A DNA stretch of 50,384 nt from an uncultured Pelagibacteraceae bacterium (GTDB lineage: Bacteria > Pseudomonadota > Alphaproteobacteria > Pelagibacterales > Pelagibacteraceae), in assembly GCA_902569415.1 (NCBI GenBank), contig CACFUH010000005.1:1-50384 (forward strand), read 5' to 3'. Under the pieces are notes generated by a model. It was not told the DNA's origin. It saw only the letters and a program-made list of their open reading frames with translations, and searched no databases. The translations under genes and the position numbers were made by a program. Below, one piece after another: positions 42,384 through 50,384 of this stretch (the first letter of the stretch is position 1; the number at the start of each line of letters is the position of its first letter).

Positions 42384-42550
42384 CTCAAGATAAAGTAAGA
42401 AACTATCATAACTACTAAAACAATTATAGCCCAAATAGATAAATTTGTTAAAAACTGTTTTAATTTTGAATTAGATCTAAGAAATGCTGGAAGAATTAAT
42501 ATTAAAACAGCTATTAAAGATATTGCCGGGACGATTGTTTCTAGTCCCAT
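42380..42550 (-). CDS. Small single-gene membrane protein (56 aa, not in track)
   Basis: MGLETIVPAISLIAVLILILPAFLRSNSKLKQFLTNLSIWAIIVLVVMIVSYFILR*; two hydrophobic segments; ATGA overlap with dapB. Confidence 0.78.
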   Translation of the reverse strand: MGLETIVPAISLIAVLILILPAFLRSNSKLKQFLTNLSIWAIIVLVVMIVSYFILR

Positions 42551-42553
42551 TTT

Positions 42554-43678
42554 TTAATTTTTCCAAAAACTTTTAGCTTTTTGAAAGAATTTTTTAATAC
42601 TTGGGTTTGATTTTTCGTTTTCAATTTCTCTAAATTTTTCAAGTAATTCTTTTTGTTCTCTATTTAAGGAAACTGGAACTTCAGTATTAACCTGTACATA
42701 AAGATCTCCAACCCCACTTCCCCTCATGTAGGGCATACCTTTACCTTTTAATCTAAATTGTTTTCCGCTTTGGGTTCCTGATGGAATTTTTATTTTAGCT
42801 TTTCCCCCATCAATTGTTGGAATTTCAATTGACGTTCCTAAAGCTGCATCTGCAATAGAAATCGGGCACTCAAAAAATAAATTTTCCTCTGATCTTTTAA
42901 ATAATTCATGAGAATAGACATTTATAAACAGATATAGATCACCATTTCCTGCTCCTCTAGATCCTGCCTCACCTTTGCCAGCAAGTCTTATTCTTGTACC
43001 ATCATCAACTCCTTTAGGAATAGTTACTGATATTCTTTTTGATGCCTGTTGTTTTCCTTGTCCACTACAACTACTACATGGATTTGTAATTTCTTCACCT
43101 GAACCCGAACACTGCGGACATGTTTGCTGAACTGTAAAAAATCCTTGGCTTGATCTAACTTGACCATGACCACCACACATGGAGCATGAACTTGCATCAT
43201 GACCTGGTTTTGATCCTGACCCTTTGCAAGTTTCACATTTTTCAGATGTTGAAAATTTAATATCTTGTTTTTTTCCTGTATAAGATTCTTCTAAAGTAAT
43301 TGATAAATCATATCTTAAATCTGATCCTCTATTATTAGATCTTCGAGAGCGACCTCCACCACCAAAACCTTCTCCAAAAAAATCTTCAAATATATCTGAA
43401 AAAGAACTAGAAAAATCAAAATTACCAAAACCACCTCTTCCACCACCGCCATTTTCAAATGCTGCGTGACCAAAGTTATCATAATTTTGCTTACGTTCAG
43501 AATTTGAAAGAACATGATAAGCTTCAGATGCTTCTTTAAATTTTTCTTCAGATGCCTTATCACCTTTATTTTTATCAGGGTGATGTTTAACAGCTAATTT
43601 TCTGTATGCTGATTTTATTTGATCGGGAGTTGCGCCTTTATTTATACCTAAGACTTCGTAATAATCTCTTTTTGCCAT
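42554..43678 (-). CDS. dnaJ: Chaperone DnaJ
   Basis: J domain with HPD (VKHHPDKNKGD), Gly-rich region, four CxxCxGxG zinc-finger repeats. Confidence 0.98.
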   Translation of the reverse strand: MAKRDYYEVLGINKGATPDQIKSAYRKLAVKHHPDKNKGDKASEEKFKEASEAYHVLSNSERKQNYDNFGHAAFENGGGGRGGFGNFDFSSSFSDIFEDFFGEGFGGGGRSRRSNNRGSDLRYDLSITLEESYTGKKQDIKFSTSEKCETCKGSGSKPGHDASSCSMCGGHGQVRSSQGFFTVQQTCPQCSGSGEEITNPCSSCSGQGKQQASKRISVTIPKGVDDGTRIRLAGKGEAGSRGAGNGDLYLFINVYSHELFKRSEENLFFECPISIADAALGTSIEIPTIDGGKAKIKIPSGTQSGKQFRLKGKGMPYMRGSGVGDLYVQVNTEVPVSLNREQKELLEKFREIENEKSNPSIKKFFQKAKSFWKN

Positions 43679-43704
43679 AACTAATTAGACAAATAGTTGT
43701 TAGC

Positions 43705-45633
43705 TTAGGCGCTTTTTTCTTTATTATCGTCTTTTACTTCTTCAAAGTCTGCATCAACAACGTTATCGTCTTTTTTTCCTTCTTCTTTTTCTTTTGCATC
43801 TTTTGGCGTATCACTAGGTTTAGCACTTTGCTGAGATTTATAAATTGCTTCACCTAATTTCATCGAAGCTTGGACTAAATCTTGTGTCTTTTTCTTAATA
43901 TCCTCAATATCAGTTCCTTTTAATGAATTTCTTAAGTTAGCAGAGGCAGTTTCAATTGCTTTTTTATCAGCATCAGAAACTTTACTTCCATGTTCTTTTA
44001 GATTTTTCTCTGTAGAGTGTAATAAAGTATCAGCTTGATTTCTTGAATCAACTGCTTCTCTTTTTTTCTTATCAGCCTCTTTATTTGATTCCGCTTCTTT
44101 TACCATTTTATTAATTTCTTCTTCACTCAAGCCACCAGAAGCCTGAATTTGAATTTTTTGCTCTTTTCCAGTGCCTTTATCTTTTGCAGAAACATTTACA
44201 ATTCCATTGGCATCAATATCAAAAGTAACTTCTATTTGAGGTATTCCTCTTGCAGCTGGTGCTATTCCAACTAATTCAAAGTTTCCAAGTAATTTATTAT
44301 CTGTTGCCATTTCCCTTTCACCTTGAAGAACTCTTATTGATACAGCGGGTTGATTATCTTCTGCAGTTGAAAATACTTGGCTTTTTTTAGTTGGTATAGT
44401 TGTATTTTTATCTATAAGTTTTGTGGATACTCCTCCAAGTGTTTCAATCCCTAATGATAAAGGTGTAACGTCTAACAACAATACATCTTTAACATCGCCT
44501 TGAAGCACTCCTGCTTGAATTGCAGCACCCATAGCAACAACTTCGTCAGGGTTTACGCTTTTATTTGGTTCTTTTCCAAAGAAATTTTTTACTTCTTCAA
44601 TTACTTTAGGCATTCTTGTCATTCCACCTACTAAAATTATTTCATTAATTTCACTAGCAGATAATCCAGCATCCTTAAGTGCTGTTTTACAAGGTGGAAT
44701 CGTTCTTCCAATTAAATCTTCAACTAAAGCCTCTAATTTCGCTCTAGTCATTTTTAAATTAATATGTTTTGGACCTGTTTTATCTGCAGTTATAAAAGGT
44801 AGATTTATTTCTGTTTGTGCAGCAGAAGATAATTCAATTTTTGCTTTTTCTGCAGCCTCCTTTAATCTTTGTAATGCAAGTTTATCTGATTTTAAATCAA
44901 TTCCATTTTCTTTTTTAAATTCACTTAATAAATAATCTACAATTGTGTTGTCAAAATCTTCACCACCTAAGAAAGTATCACCGTTGGTAGATTTAACTTC
45001 AAAAACTCCATCTCCAAGTTCTAAAATTGAAACATCAAAAGTTCCTCCACCTAAATCATAAACAGCTATTTTTTTATTTTGTTTTTTATCTAAACCATAA
45101 GCTAAAGAAGCAGCCGTTGGTTCATTAATTATTCTTAAAACTTCTAGTCCAGCAATTTTTCCAGCATCTTTTGTGGCTTGTCTTTGTGCATCGTTAAAAT
45201 AAGCAGGAACAGTTATTACTGCTTTAGTTACTTCTTGACCAAGATATTTTTCAGCAGTTTCTTTCATTTTTTGTAAAACAAAAGCTGAAATTTGGGAAGG
45301 AGAATATTTTTTACCTTGAGACTCAATCCACGCATCGCCACTTTCTGAATTTATAATTTTAAATGGAGATGTTTCTATGTCCTTTTTAACTGTTGGGTCT
45401 TCAAAGTTTCTGCCGATCAATCTTTTAACTGCAAAAATGGTATTTTCAGGGTTTGTAACAGCCTGTCTTTTTGCAGGTTGACCAACTAATTTTTCTTCAC
45501 CCTCAGTAAATGCAACGACAGAAGGAGTTGTTCTTGCTCCTTCAGCATTTTCTAAAACTTTTGGCTGTGTTCCTTCCATTATAGAAACACAAGAGTTTGT
45601 TGTCCCTAAATCTATTCCTATTACTTTGCTCAT
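43705..45633 (-). CDS. dnaK: Chaperone DnaK
   Basis: [48 protein letters not shown]-terminus. Confidence 0.99.
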   Translation of the reverse strand: MSKVIGIDLGTTNSCVSIMEGTQPKVLENAEGARTTPSVVAFTEGEEKLVGQPAKRQAVTNPENTIFAVKRLIGRNFEDPTVKKDIETSPFKIINSESGDAWIESQGKKYSPSQISAFVLQKMKETAEKYLGQEVTKAVITVPAYFNDAQRQATKDAGKIAGLEVLRIINEPTAASLAYGLDKKQNKKIAVYDLGGGTFDVSILELGDGVFEVKSTNGDTFLGGEDFDNTIVDYLLSEFKKENGIDLKSDKLALQRLKEAAEKAKIELSSAAQTEINLPFITADKTGPKHINLKMTRAKLEALVEDLIGRTIPPCKTALKDAGLSASEINEIILVGGMTRMPKVIEEVKNFFGKEPNKSVNPDEVVAMGAAIQAGVLQGDVKDVLLLDVTPLSLGIETLGGVSTKLIDKNTTIPTKKSQVFSTAEDNQPAVSIRVLQGEREMATDNKLLGNFELVGIAPAARGIPQIEVTFDIDANGIVNVSAKDKGTGKEQKIQIQASGGLSEEEINKMVKEAESNKEADKKKREAVDSRNQADTLLHSTEKNLKEHGSKVSDADKKAIETASANLRNSLKGTDIEDIKKKTQDLVQASMKLGEAIYKSQQSAKPSDTPKDAKEKEEGKKDDNVVDADFEEVKDDNKEKSA

Positions 45634-45648
45634 AATTAACTTTCATTC

Positions 45649-45679
45649 CTCATATATGTGTTATTTTTTAATCTACAAG
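45649..45679 (-). promoter_or_regulatory. Candidate RpoH (sigma-32-type) promoter for dnaK
   Basis: Minus strand CTTG-N17-CATATATGAG, one mismatch to alphaproteobacterial CTTG-N17/18-CYTATNTNNG. Confidence 0.55.
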
Positions 45680-45691
45680 TTACTTTAAAAA

Positions 45692-46318
45692 CTAATTTTC
45701 TTTAGATTTTGATTGATTTTCCTCACTTTTTTGATTTTTTTTTGAATTTTCTTCTTTATTAATTGTTTTTTTTGAAACTGCTACTAGCGCTGGCCTTAAA
45801 AGTCTTTCTTTCATCATAAAACCTTTTTGAATTTCCTGAACTACTGTTCCAGTTTCTTTATTATCATCTTCTATTTCCAACATTGCCTGATGTAAATTTG
45901 GGTCTAATTTTTGATCGACTGATTTTATTTCTTCTATATTATTTTTCTTTAATATAGATAGCATATCCTTTTGTATTATATCTAAATGTTCAATTATTTT
46001 TTTTAGTCCTTCAGTACTTTTTAATTTTTCATCATTTTCTAGTGCAATTTTTGATCTTTCTAAATTATCAATCAAGTTCAAAGTTTCTTTTGCAAGTGCA
46101 AAACCACCATAATCAAATGCATCATCTTTTTCTTTTTCAAATCTTCTTCTTTGATTTTCAATTTCCGCATAAGCTCTTGCCAGCCTATCCTCCAATTCTT
46201 TTATTTTATCTTCAGGATTTATATTTTCATCTGTTTTAGATGTATCTTCTGTATTTTTATTGTCTCTAATCTCTTCTTGATTATTAGAATTATCGTGCTG
46301 GTTTTCTTCTTTTTCCAT
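45692..46318 (-). CDS. grpE: Nucleotide exchange factor GrpE
   Basis: LARAYAEIENQRRRFEKEKDDAFDYGGFALAKETLNLIDNLERS; upstream of dnaK. Confidence 0.96.
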   Translation of the reverse strand: MEKEENQHDNSNNQEEIRDNKNTEDTSKTDENINPEDKIKELEDRLARAYAEIENQRRRFEKEKDDAFDYGGFALAKETLNLIDNLERSKIALENDEKLKSTEGLKKIIEHLDIIQKDMLSILKKNNIEEIKSVDQKLDPNLHQAMLEIEDDNKETGTVVQEIQKGFMMKERLLRPALVAVSKKTINKEENSKKNQKSEENQSKSKEN

Positions 46319-46354
46319 AAGCTTCTATATGGTAAGAAAAATGAGAATTTCCAG

Positions 46355-46957
46355 ATGAAAAAAGAAAAAATATTCAATTTATTCGTTGGGTCCAATAACC
46401 AAGGTAAAATAAAGGAAATAAGAGATTTATTGCCTAAAAAGGTAGAGATTCTGTCACCTAAAGATTTATTCATAAAAAGTCCAAATGAAACTGGTAAAAC
46501 CTTTGAAGAAAATTCTTTTTTAAAAGCTAAATTTTTCTCTAAAAAAACTAAAATGATTTGTCTTGCAGATGACTCTGGGCTTGAAATTGATAGTTTAAAT
46601 AAACTTCCAGGGATTTATTCAGCAAGATGGGGAGGAAAAAAAAATAATTTTAATTTAGCTATAAAAAAGGTCTATAAAGAATTAAAAAAAAATAACAAAA
46701 GTTGGTTTAAGATTAAACAATCTGCCAGATTCATATGTTCATTAACAATTTATTGGCCCAATAATAAATTTGTCATTGTTAAGGGAAAAGTTGAAGGAAC
46801 TATTTCTAAATTCAAAAAAGGCAAAAATGGTTTTGGATATGATCCAATATTTATACCTTTAAATAAAAAACTTACTTTTGGTCAAATGAATCCAAAAGAA
46901 AAATATAAAATTGATCACAGGATGAAAGCTTTCAAAAAAATTAAAAAATTTTTTTAA
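46355..46957 (+). CDS. rdgB: RdgB/HAM1-type XTP/dITP diphosphatase
   Basis: FVGSNNQGKIKEIRDLLP; LADDSGLEIDSLNKLPGIYSARWGG; GFGYDPIFIP; start trimmed to MKKEKIFNLF. Confidence 0.95.
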   Translation: MKKEKIFNLFVGSNNQGKIKEIRDLLPKKVEILSPKDLFIKSPNETGKTFEENSFLKAKFFSKKTKMICLADDSGLEIDSLNKLPGIYSARWGGKKNNFNLAIKKVYKELKKNNKSWFKIKQSARFICSLTIYWPNNKFVIVKGKVEGTISKFKKGKNGFGYDPIFIPLNKKLTFGQMNPKEKYKIDHRMKAFKKIKKFF

Positions 46958-48092
46958 AGTTATTATTTTCAGCAACGTAAAAATTTAATATATGGCTTAT
47001 TTTATTTTTATTAATTTCGAAAATACCAATTTTTCCTTTAAATTTATTTTTTTTGTAAAAAATTTTATTGTTAATAACAAAATCGTTTTTGTATATTAAA
47101 AAGTATACTAAACCTACCAAGTCATAGCTTAAAAAAGATATTTGATTAGGGTACTCATTATAAATATTAAAATATTGTGATACAAAATCATCATAATTTT
47201 CTTTATTTATAGATGGAAAATATATTGGTTGTAGATTTTCTTCCTTGAGTATTGATTTATCAAACCACTGATTAAGGGTTATATAATTTACTCTTTTTGA
47301 AGAAATATCAGTATACAATAATGATGTTGCAACACTTTTTAAACTTTCATCAAAATCAGCAATAATTACAGAATCAAAATTTATTCCACCTAATGTGTCT
47401 CTTTTTTCTAAGTTAGAAATTTTTTTTTCTTTATTAGCTTCATTTGAATTTTTTATTCTTTTTATTTCATCTTTTAAATTTTGTTTTCTTTGAGGATATC
47501 TTGTCAATTTCTCGATTTGAGATGTTAGGATAGTTGGGTCAGAATCATAAATAAATTTATCTTTTAATTTTATTCTGGTTTTAATAACCGCATCCTCAAT
47601 TTCATCTTTAAAATTTGAATTTGGAACTAATAAAATACTTCTTTCTAATTTAGAAAGTTCTTGAAATTTTTTTATTGCTTTTATTTGAGAAATTGCATTT
47701 ATGCCTCCACTAATAACATTTTTAGGATTATTTATATTTGTATTTGATAATGATAAAAAAGTTACTTCTTCTAATTCTTCCAAATAAATAAGATTTTTGT
47801 TAAAAACAGGTCCAATAATTATTGTTACACCTTGTTCATAAAGTTCTTTAGAAACTTTTAATGTAGTTTCAGGATTAAATTTACTATCTCTAGGAATAAT
47901 TTCTATCCTATTATTATCGATTTTATTTATTGCTAGAAGTGTAGATTTTAATATTGAATGACCAATATTCTTATATTCACCAGTTAAAGGAACAACTAAA
48001 CCTATTTTAATTTTATTTTCAGCAGAACTTTGAAAAATACTAAGTATTAAACCTAAAAATATAAAAATAATAAATTGAGTAATTTTTTTCAT
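46941..48092 (-). CDS. Penicillin-binding-protein activator/LpoA-like periplasmic-binding-fold protein
   Basis: Signal peptide MKKITQFIIFIFLGLILSIFQSSA; IKIGLVVPLTGEYKNIGHSIL; divergent from rsmI as in other alphaproteobacteria; start trimmed. Confidence 0.82.
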   Translation of the reverse strand: MKKITQFIIFIFLGLILSIFQSSAENKIKIGLVVPLTGEYKNIGHSILKSTLLAINKIDNNRIEIIPRDSKFNPETTLKVSKELYEQGVTIIIGPVFNKNLIYLEELEEVTFLSLSNTNINNPKNVISGGINAISQIKAIKKFQELSKLERSILLVPNSNFKDEIEDAVIKTRIKLKDKFIYDSDPTILTSQIEKLTRYPQRKQNLKDEIKRIKNSNEANKEKKISNLEKRDTLGGINFDSVIIADFDESLKSVATSLLYTDISSKRVNYITLNQWFDKSILKEENLQPIYFPSINKENYDDFVSQYFNIYNEYPNQISFLSYDLVGLVYFLIYKNDFVINNKIFYKKNKFKGKIGIFEINKNKISHILNFYVAENNNFKKIF

Positions 48093-48123
48093 TTTAATGT
48101 TAATATTATAATCAATTAAAATA

Positions 48124-48987
48124 ATGAATCTACAAACTGACTCACTAAATATTAATTTAAAATATGGCTTATATATAGTTTCTACACCTATTGGAAATTT
48201 AGAAGATATTACATTAAGAGCTTTAAAAGTATTAAAGAATTCGGAATATATTTTATGTGAAGACACTAGAGTTTCAAAGAAATTATTATCAAAGTATAAG
48301 ATTAAATCTAACTTAATTTCCTATCATAAATTTAATGAGAAAAAAAACCTACAAAAAATAATTGATATTTTAAAATCAAATAAAGTTGTCTCTTTAATAT
48401 CTGATGCTGGAACTCCTACTATTTCTGATCCTGGCAATATACTTATTAAAGAATGTATAAGAAATGAAATAAATTTAATACCTATCCCTGGGCCATCTGC
48501 ACCTACTGCATCTCTTTCTATCAGTGGTTTTTTAGACAAATATTATTTTTATGGATTTTTCCCTGAAAGTAATTCAGAAATAAATAAAAATTTTTCAAAT
48601 TTATCTCAATTAAATGGTTCAATTGTATTTTTTATATCTGCAAAAAAATTTAATAGATCGCTTAACATAATTAAAAAATATTTTTCTGATCGAGAAATTT
48701 TAATTTGTAAAGAAATTACTAAATATTTTGAAGAATATTTTAGATTTAATATTAATGAGATAGATCAAAAAAAAATTAGTTTAAAAGGTGAAATTACACT
48801 AGTAATTTCTGAAAAAAAACTTGTAAATAAAACCTCAGACAATTTAAGCGAATCTGATAAAACAAAAATTAGAAAGCTAATTAAAAAATTAAGTATTAAA
48901 GAAATTGTAGATTTGATTAAAGAAGGGAAAAGTATACAAAAAAAAGAAATTTACAATTATTGTTTAAAAATGAAAAATGAAAAATAA
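48124..48987 (+). CDS. rsmI: 16S rRNA (cytidine-2'-O) methyltransferase RsmI
   Basis: LYIVSTPIGNLEDITLRALKVL; EDTRVSKKLL; SDAGTPTISDPG; PIPGPSAPTASLSISG. Confidence 0.97.
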   Translation: MNLQTDSLNINLKYGLYIVSTPIGNLEDITLRALKVLKNSEYILCEDTRVSKKLLSKYKIKSNLISYHKFNEKKNLQKIIDILKSNKVVSLISDAGTPTISDPGNILIKECIRNEINLIPIPGPSAPTASLSISGFLDKYYFYGFFPESNSEINKNFSNLSQLNGSIVFFISAKKFNRSLNIIKKYFSDREILICKEITKYFEEYFRFNINEIDQKKISLKGEITLVISEKKLVNKTSDNLSESDKTKIRKLIKKLSIKEIVDLIKEGKSIQKKEIYNYCLKMKNEK

Positions 48988-49570
48988 ATTTATTAATATT
49001 ATATTAGTTTTGGTTTTATTAAATGGTTGTGTAGGAGCCTCATCAAAAGGAATATTTGGAACCGGCGTTACAGTTGCTCTAGACCCAAGAACTGTAGGTA
49101 CTCAAATTGATGACGGAATTATGGATAAAAATCTAGATGCAAAACTATTGTTAATGAATAAAAATTATTTATTAAGTATAAGTACGCAAGTATTAGATGG
49201 TAGAATATTCATTACTGGAAAAGTAAATGATCCAGAGGAAAAATTAAAAATCACTAAATTAGCTTGGGAGATAGAAGGAGCAAGGTCGGTCAAAAACGAT
49301 TTAAAAATTAAGGAAGAGTTTAATTTTAAACAATCTGCGAAAGATTTATTAATAACTTCTCAATTAAGATCAGCTTTAATTTTTAATAAACAAATAAAGT
49401 CTGCCAACTATAGCATAGATACTTATAAGAAAAAAATTTATATTTATGGAATAGCAGAGACGAAGGAAGAAAAATCTTTAGTAATAGAAGAAGCGAAACA
49501 AATACTTGATGTTGAAGATGTAATTTCTAGCATTCTTTTGGTTGAAGATTTAAGAATTCAAAAAAATTAA
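48977..49570 (+). CDS. BON-domain lipoprotein
   Basis: Lipobox LVLLNGCVGASS; duplicated BON-like repeats around KLLLMNKNYLLSISTQVLDGRIFITGKV and SALIFNKQIKSANYSIDTYKKKIYIYGIA. Confidence 0.87.
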   Translation: MKNKFINIILVLVLLNGCVGASSKGIFGTGVTVALDPRTVGTQIDDGIMDKNLDAKLLLMNKNYLLSISTQVLDGRIFITGKVNDPEEKLKITKLAWEIEGARSVKNDLKIKEEFNFKQSAKDLLITSQLRSALIFNKQIKSANYSIDTYKKKIYIYGIAETKEEKSLVIEEAKQILDVEDVISSILLVEDLRIQKN

Positions 49571-50384
49571 TTTTCTTTATTATAATCAATTATACCTGCT
49601 GAGTATGCAGCAACAGAAGCAAGGTTTAAAATATCTGAAGTCGAAGATCTTAAAGGTGCAATTTCTATTGCTTCTCCAAGTCCAATTAACAAAGGTCCAA
49701 TAACTTTAGCATCTCCTAAAGTTTTTATCATTTTATAAGAAATGGCTGCACTATGTTGTCCTGGCATAATTAGTACATTAGCATTTCCAACTACATTAGA
49801 TAAAGGATAGAGTTCTTTATACTCCTCATTTAAAGCTACGTCCGGCTGCATATCTCCATCAAATTCAAAATCTACTTTTTTTTTTTTAAGTATATCTACC
49901 GCATCTCTTATATGTTTTGTTCTACTGGTAATAGGTTGTCCAAAAGTTGAATGTGATAAGAAAGCAACCTTAGGATTAAATCCAAATAGTCTAACTACTC
50001 TAGAAGCAGATATGGCAATTTCTGCCATTTGTGCTGAAGAAGGATATTCATGAACCGAAGTATCTCCGATAAAGATAGTTTTACCTTTACTTACTATCAT
50101 ATTTAGACCAAACATAATTTCCCCAGGTCTCGAATCGACAACTTTCAGAACTTTATCTAAAGATTGACCATATCTTCTAGTATTCCCGGTAACCATAGCA
50201 TCTGCATCACCACATGAAACCATACATGACCCCCATGCCACTCTATCATTTCTTATCATTTTGTCACAATCCCTCAAATATAATTCATAAACATCTGGAT
50301 CAAGTTTCCCCTTCTCTCCATGTAGTTTTTTAAAAATATATTTTAAGTACTTCTTCCTTTTTTCTTTTGATGTTGAGTTTACGA
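49567..50384 (-). CDS. maeB: NADP-dependent malic enzyme, C-terminal phosphotransacetylase-like domain (truncated by window edge)
   Basis: GPLLIGLGEAIEIAPLRSSTSDILNLASVAAYSAG; frame remains open through the window edge (STSKEKRKKYLKYIFKKLHGEKGKLDPDVYELYLRDCDK), so the track start at 50277 is not the true start. Confidence 0.9.
   Translation of the reverse strand, partial: VNSTSKEKRKKYLKYIFKKLHGEKGKLDPDVYELYLRDCDKMIRNDRVAWGSCMVSCGDADAMVTGNTRRYGQSLDKVLKVVDSRPGEIMFGLNMIVSKGKTIFIGDTSVHEYPSSAQMAEIAISASRVVRLFGFNPKVAFLSHSTFGQPITSRTKHIRDAVDILKKKKVDFEFDGDMQPDVALNEEYKELYPLSNVVGNANVLIMPGQHSAAISYKMIKTLGDAKVIGPLLIGLGEAIEIAPLRSSTSDILNLASVAAYSAGIIDYNKEN

Noticed and set aside
43060-43250. Repeated TGC/GG-containing units that look like a short tandem repeat
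   Set aside because: Explained by the four CxxCxGxG zinc-binding motifs of DnaJ.
43024-43563. Alternate-frame minus ORFs inside dnaJ (43024-43236, 43315-43563)
   Set aside because: Out-of-frame readings of Gly-rich and zinc-finger coding repeats; no independent support.
46151-46354. N-terminal extension of the rdgB ORF (track start 46151)
   Set aside because: Overlaps grpE on the other strand and precedes the conserved RdgB N-terminus; start moved to 46355.
1-50384. CRISPR arrays, prophage, IS elements, rRNA or toxin-antitoxin systems
   Set aside because: No regularly spaced repeats, transposase/integrase motifs, phage structural genes or rRNA-like sequence were seen on either strand.

Overview
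This is an AT-rich, gene-dense window whose gene content and synteny look like a SAR11/Pelagibacterales-type alphaproteobacterium. I call about 50 protein-coding genes, including two short ORFs missing from the supplied track, and one tRNA-Gly(GCC). Blocks include purH, ftsK-lolA, hisBHAFE, hslVU, smr/timA/fxsA/secB, dnaQ-coaE-aroE-maf-ppsR, hemEHJ-rho, mnmE-mnmG-rsmG-parA-parB, holA-lptE-leuS, a porin with a strong hairpin terminator, nth-dapB, grpE-dnaK-dnaJ, rdgB, rsmI and the C-terminal part of maeB. I see no CRISPR array, prophage, transposase or rRNA. The observations most worth following up are: (1) a 35-aa ORF at 39914-40021, absent from the track, with an ArfA-like ribosome-rescue motif (KKGKGSFKRK), translationally coupled to a wHTH regulator; (2) a candidate chromosome origin between ppsR and hemE, with two parS-type palindromes near parAB; (3) two tandem TPR-sulfotransferase paralogs inserted in the otherwise conserved rho-mnmE cluster, sharing a near-identical nucleotide block; (4) a good RpoH-type promoter candidate upstream of dnaK; (5) an unannotated 56-aa membrane protein coupled to dapB. 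I do not see convincing evidence for a large, wholly novel multigene system.
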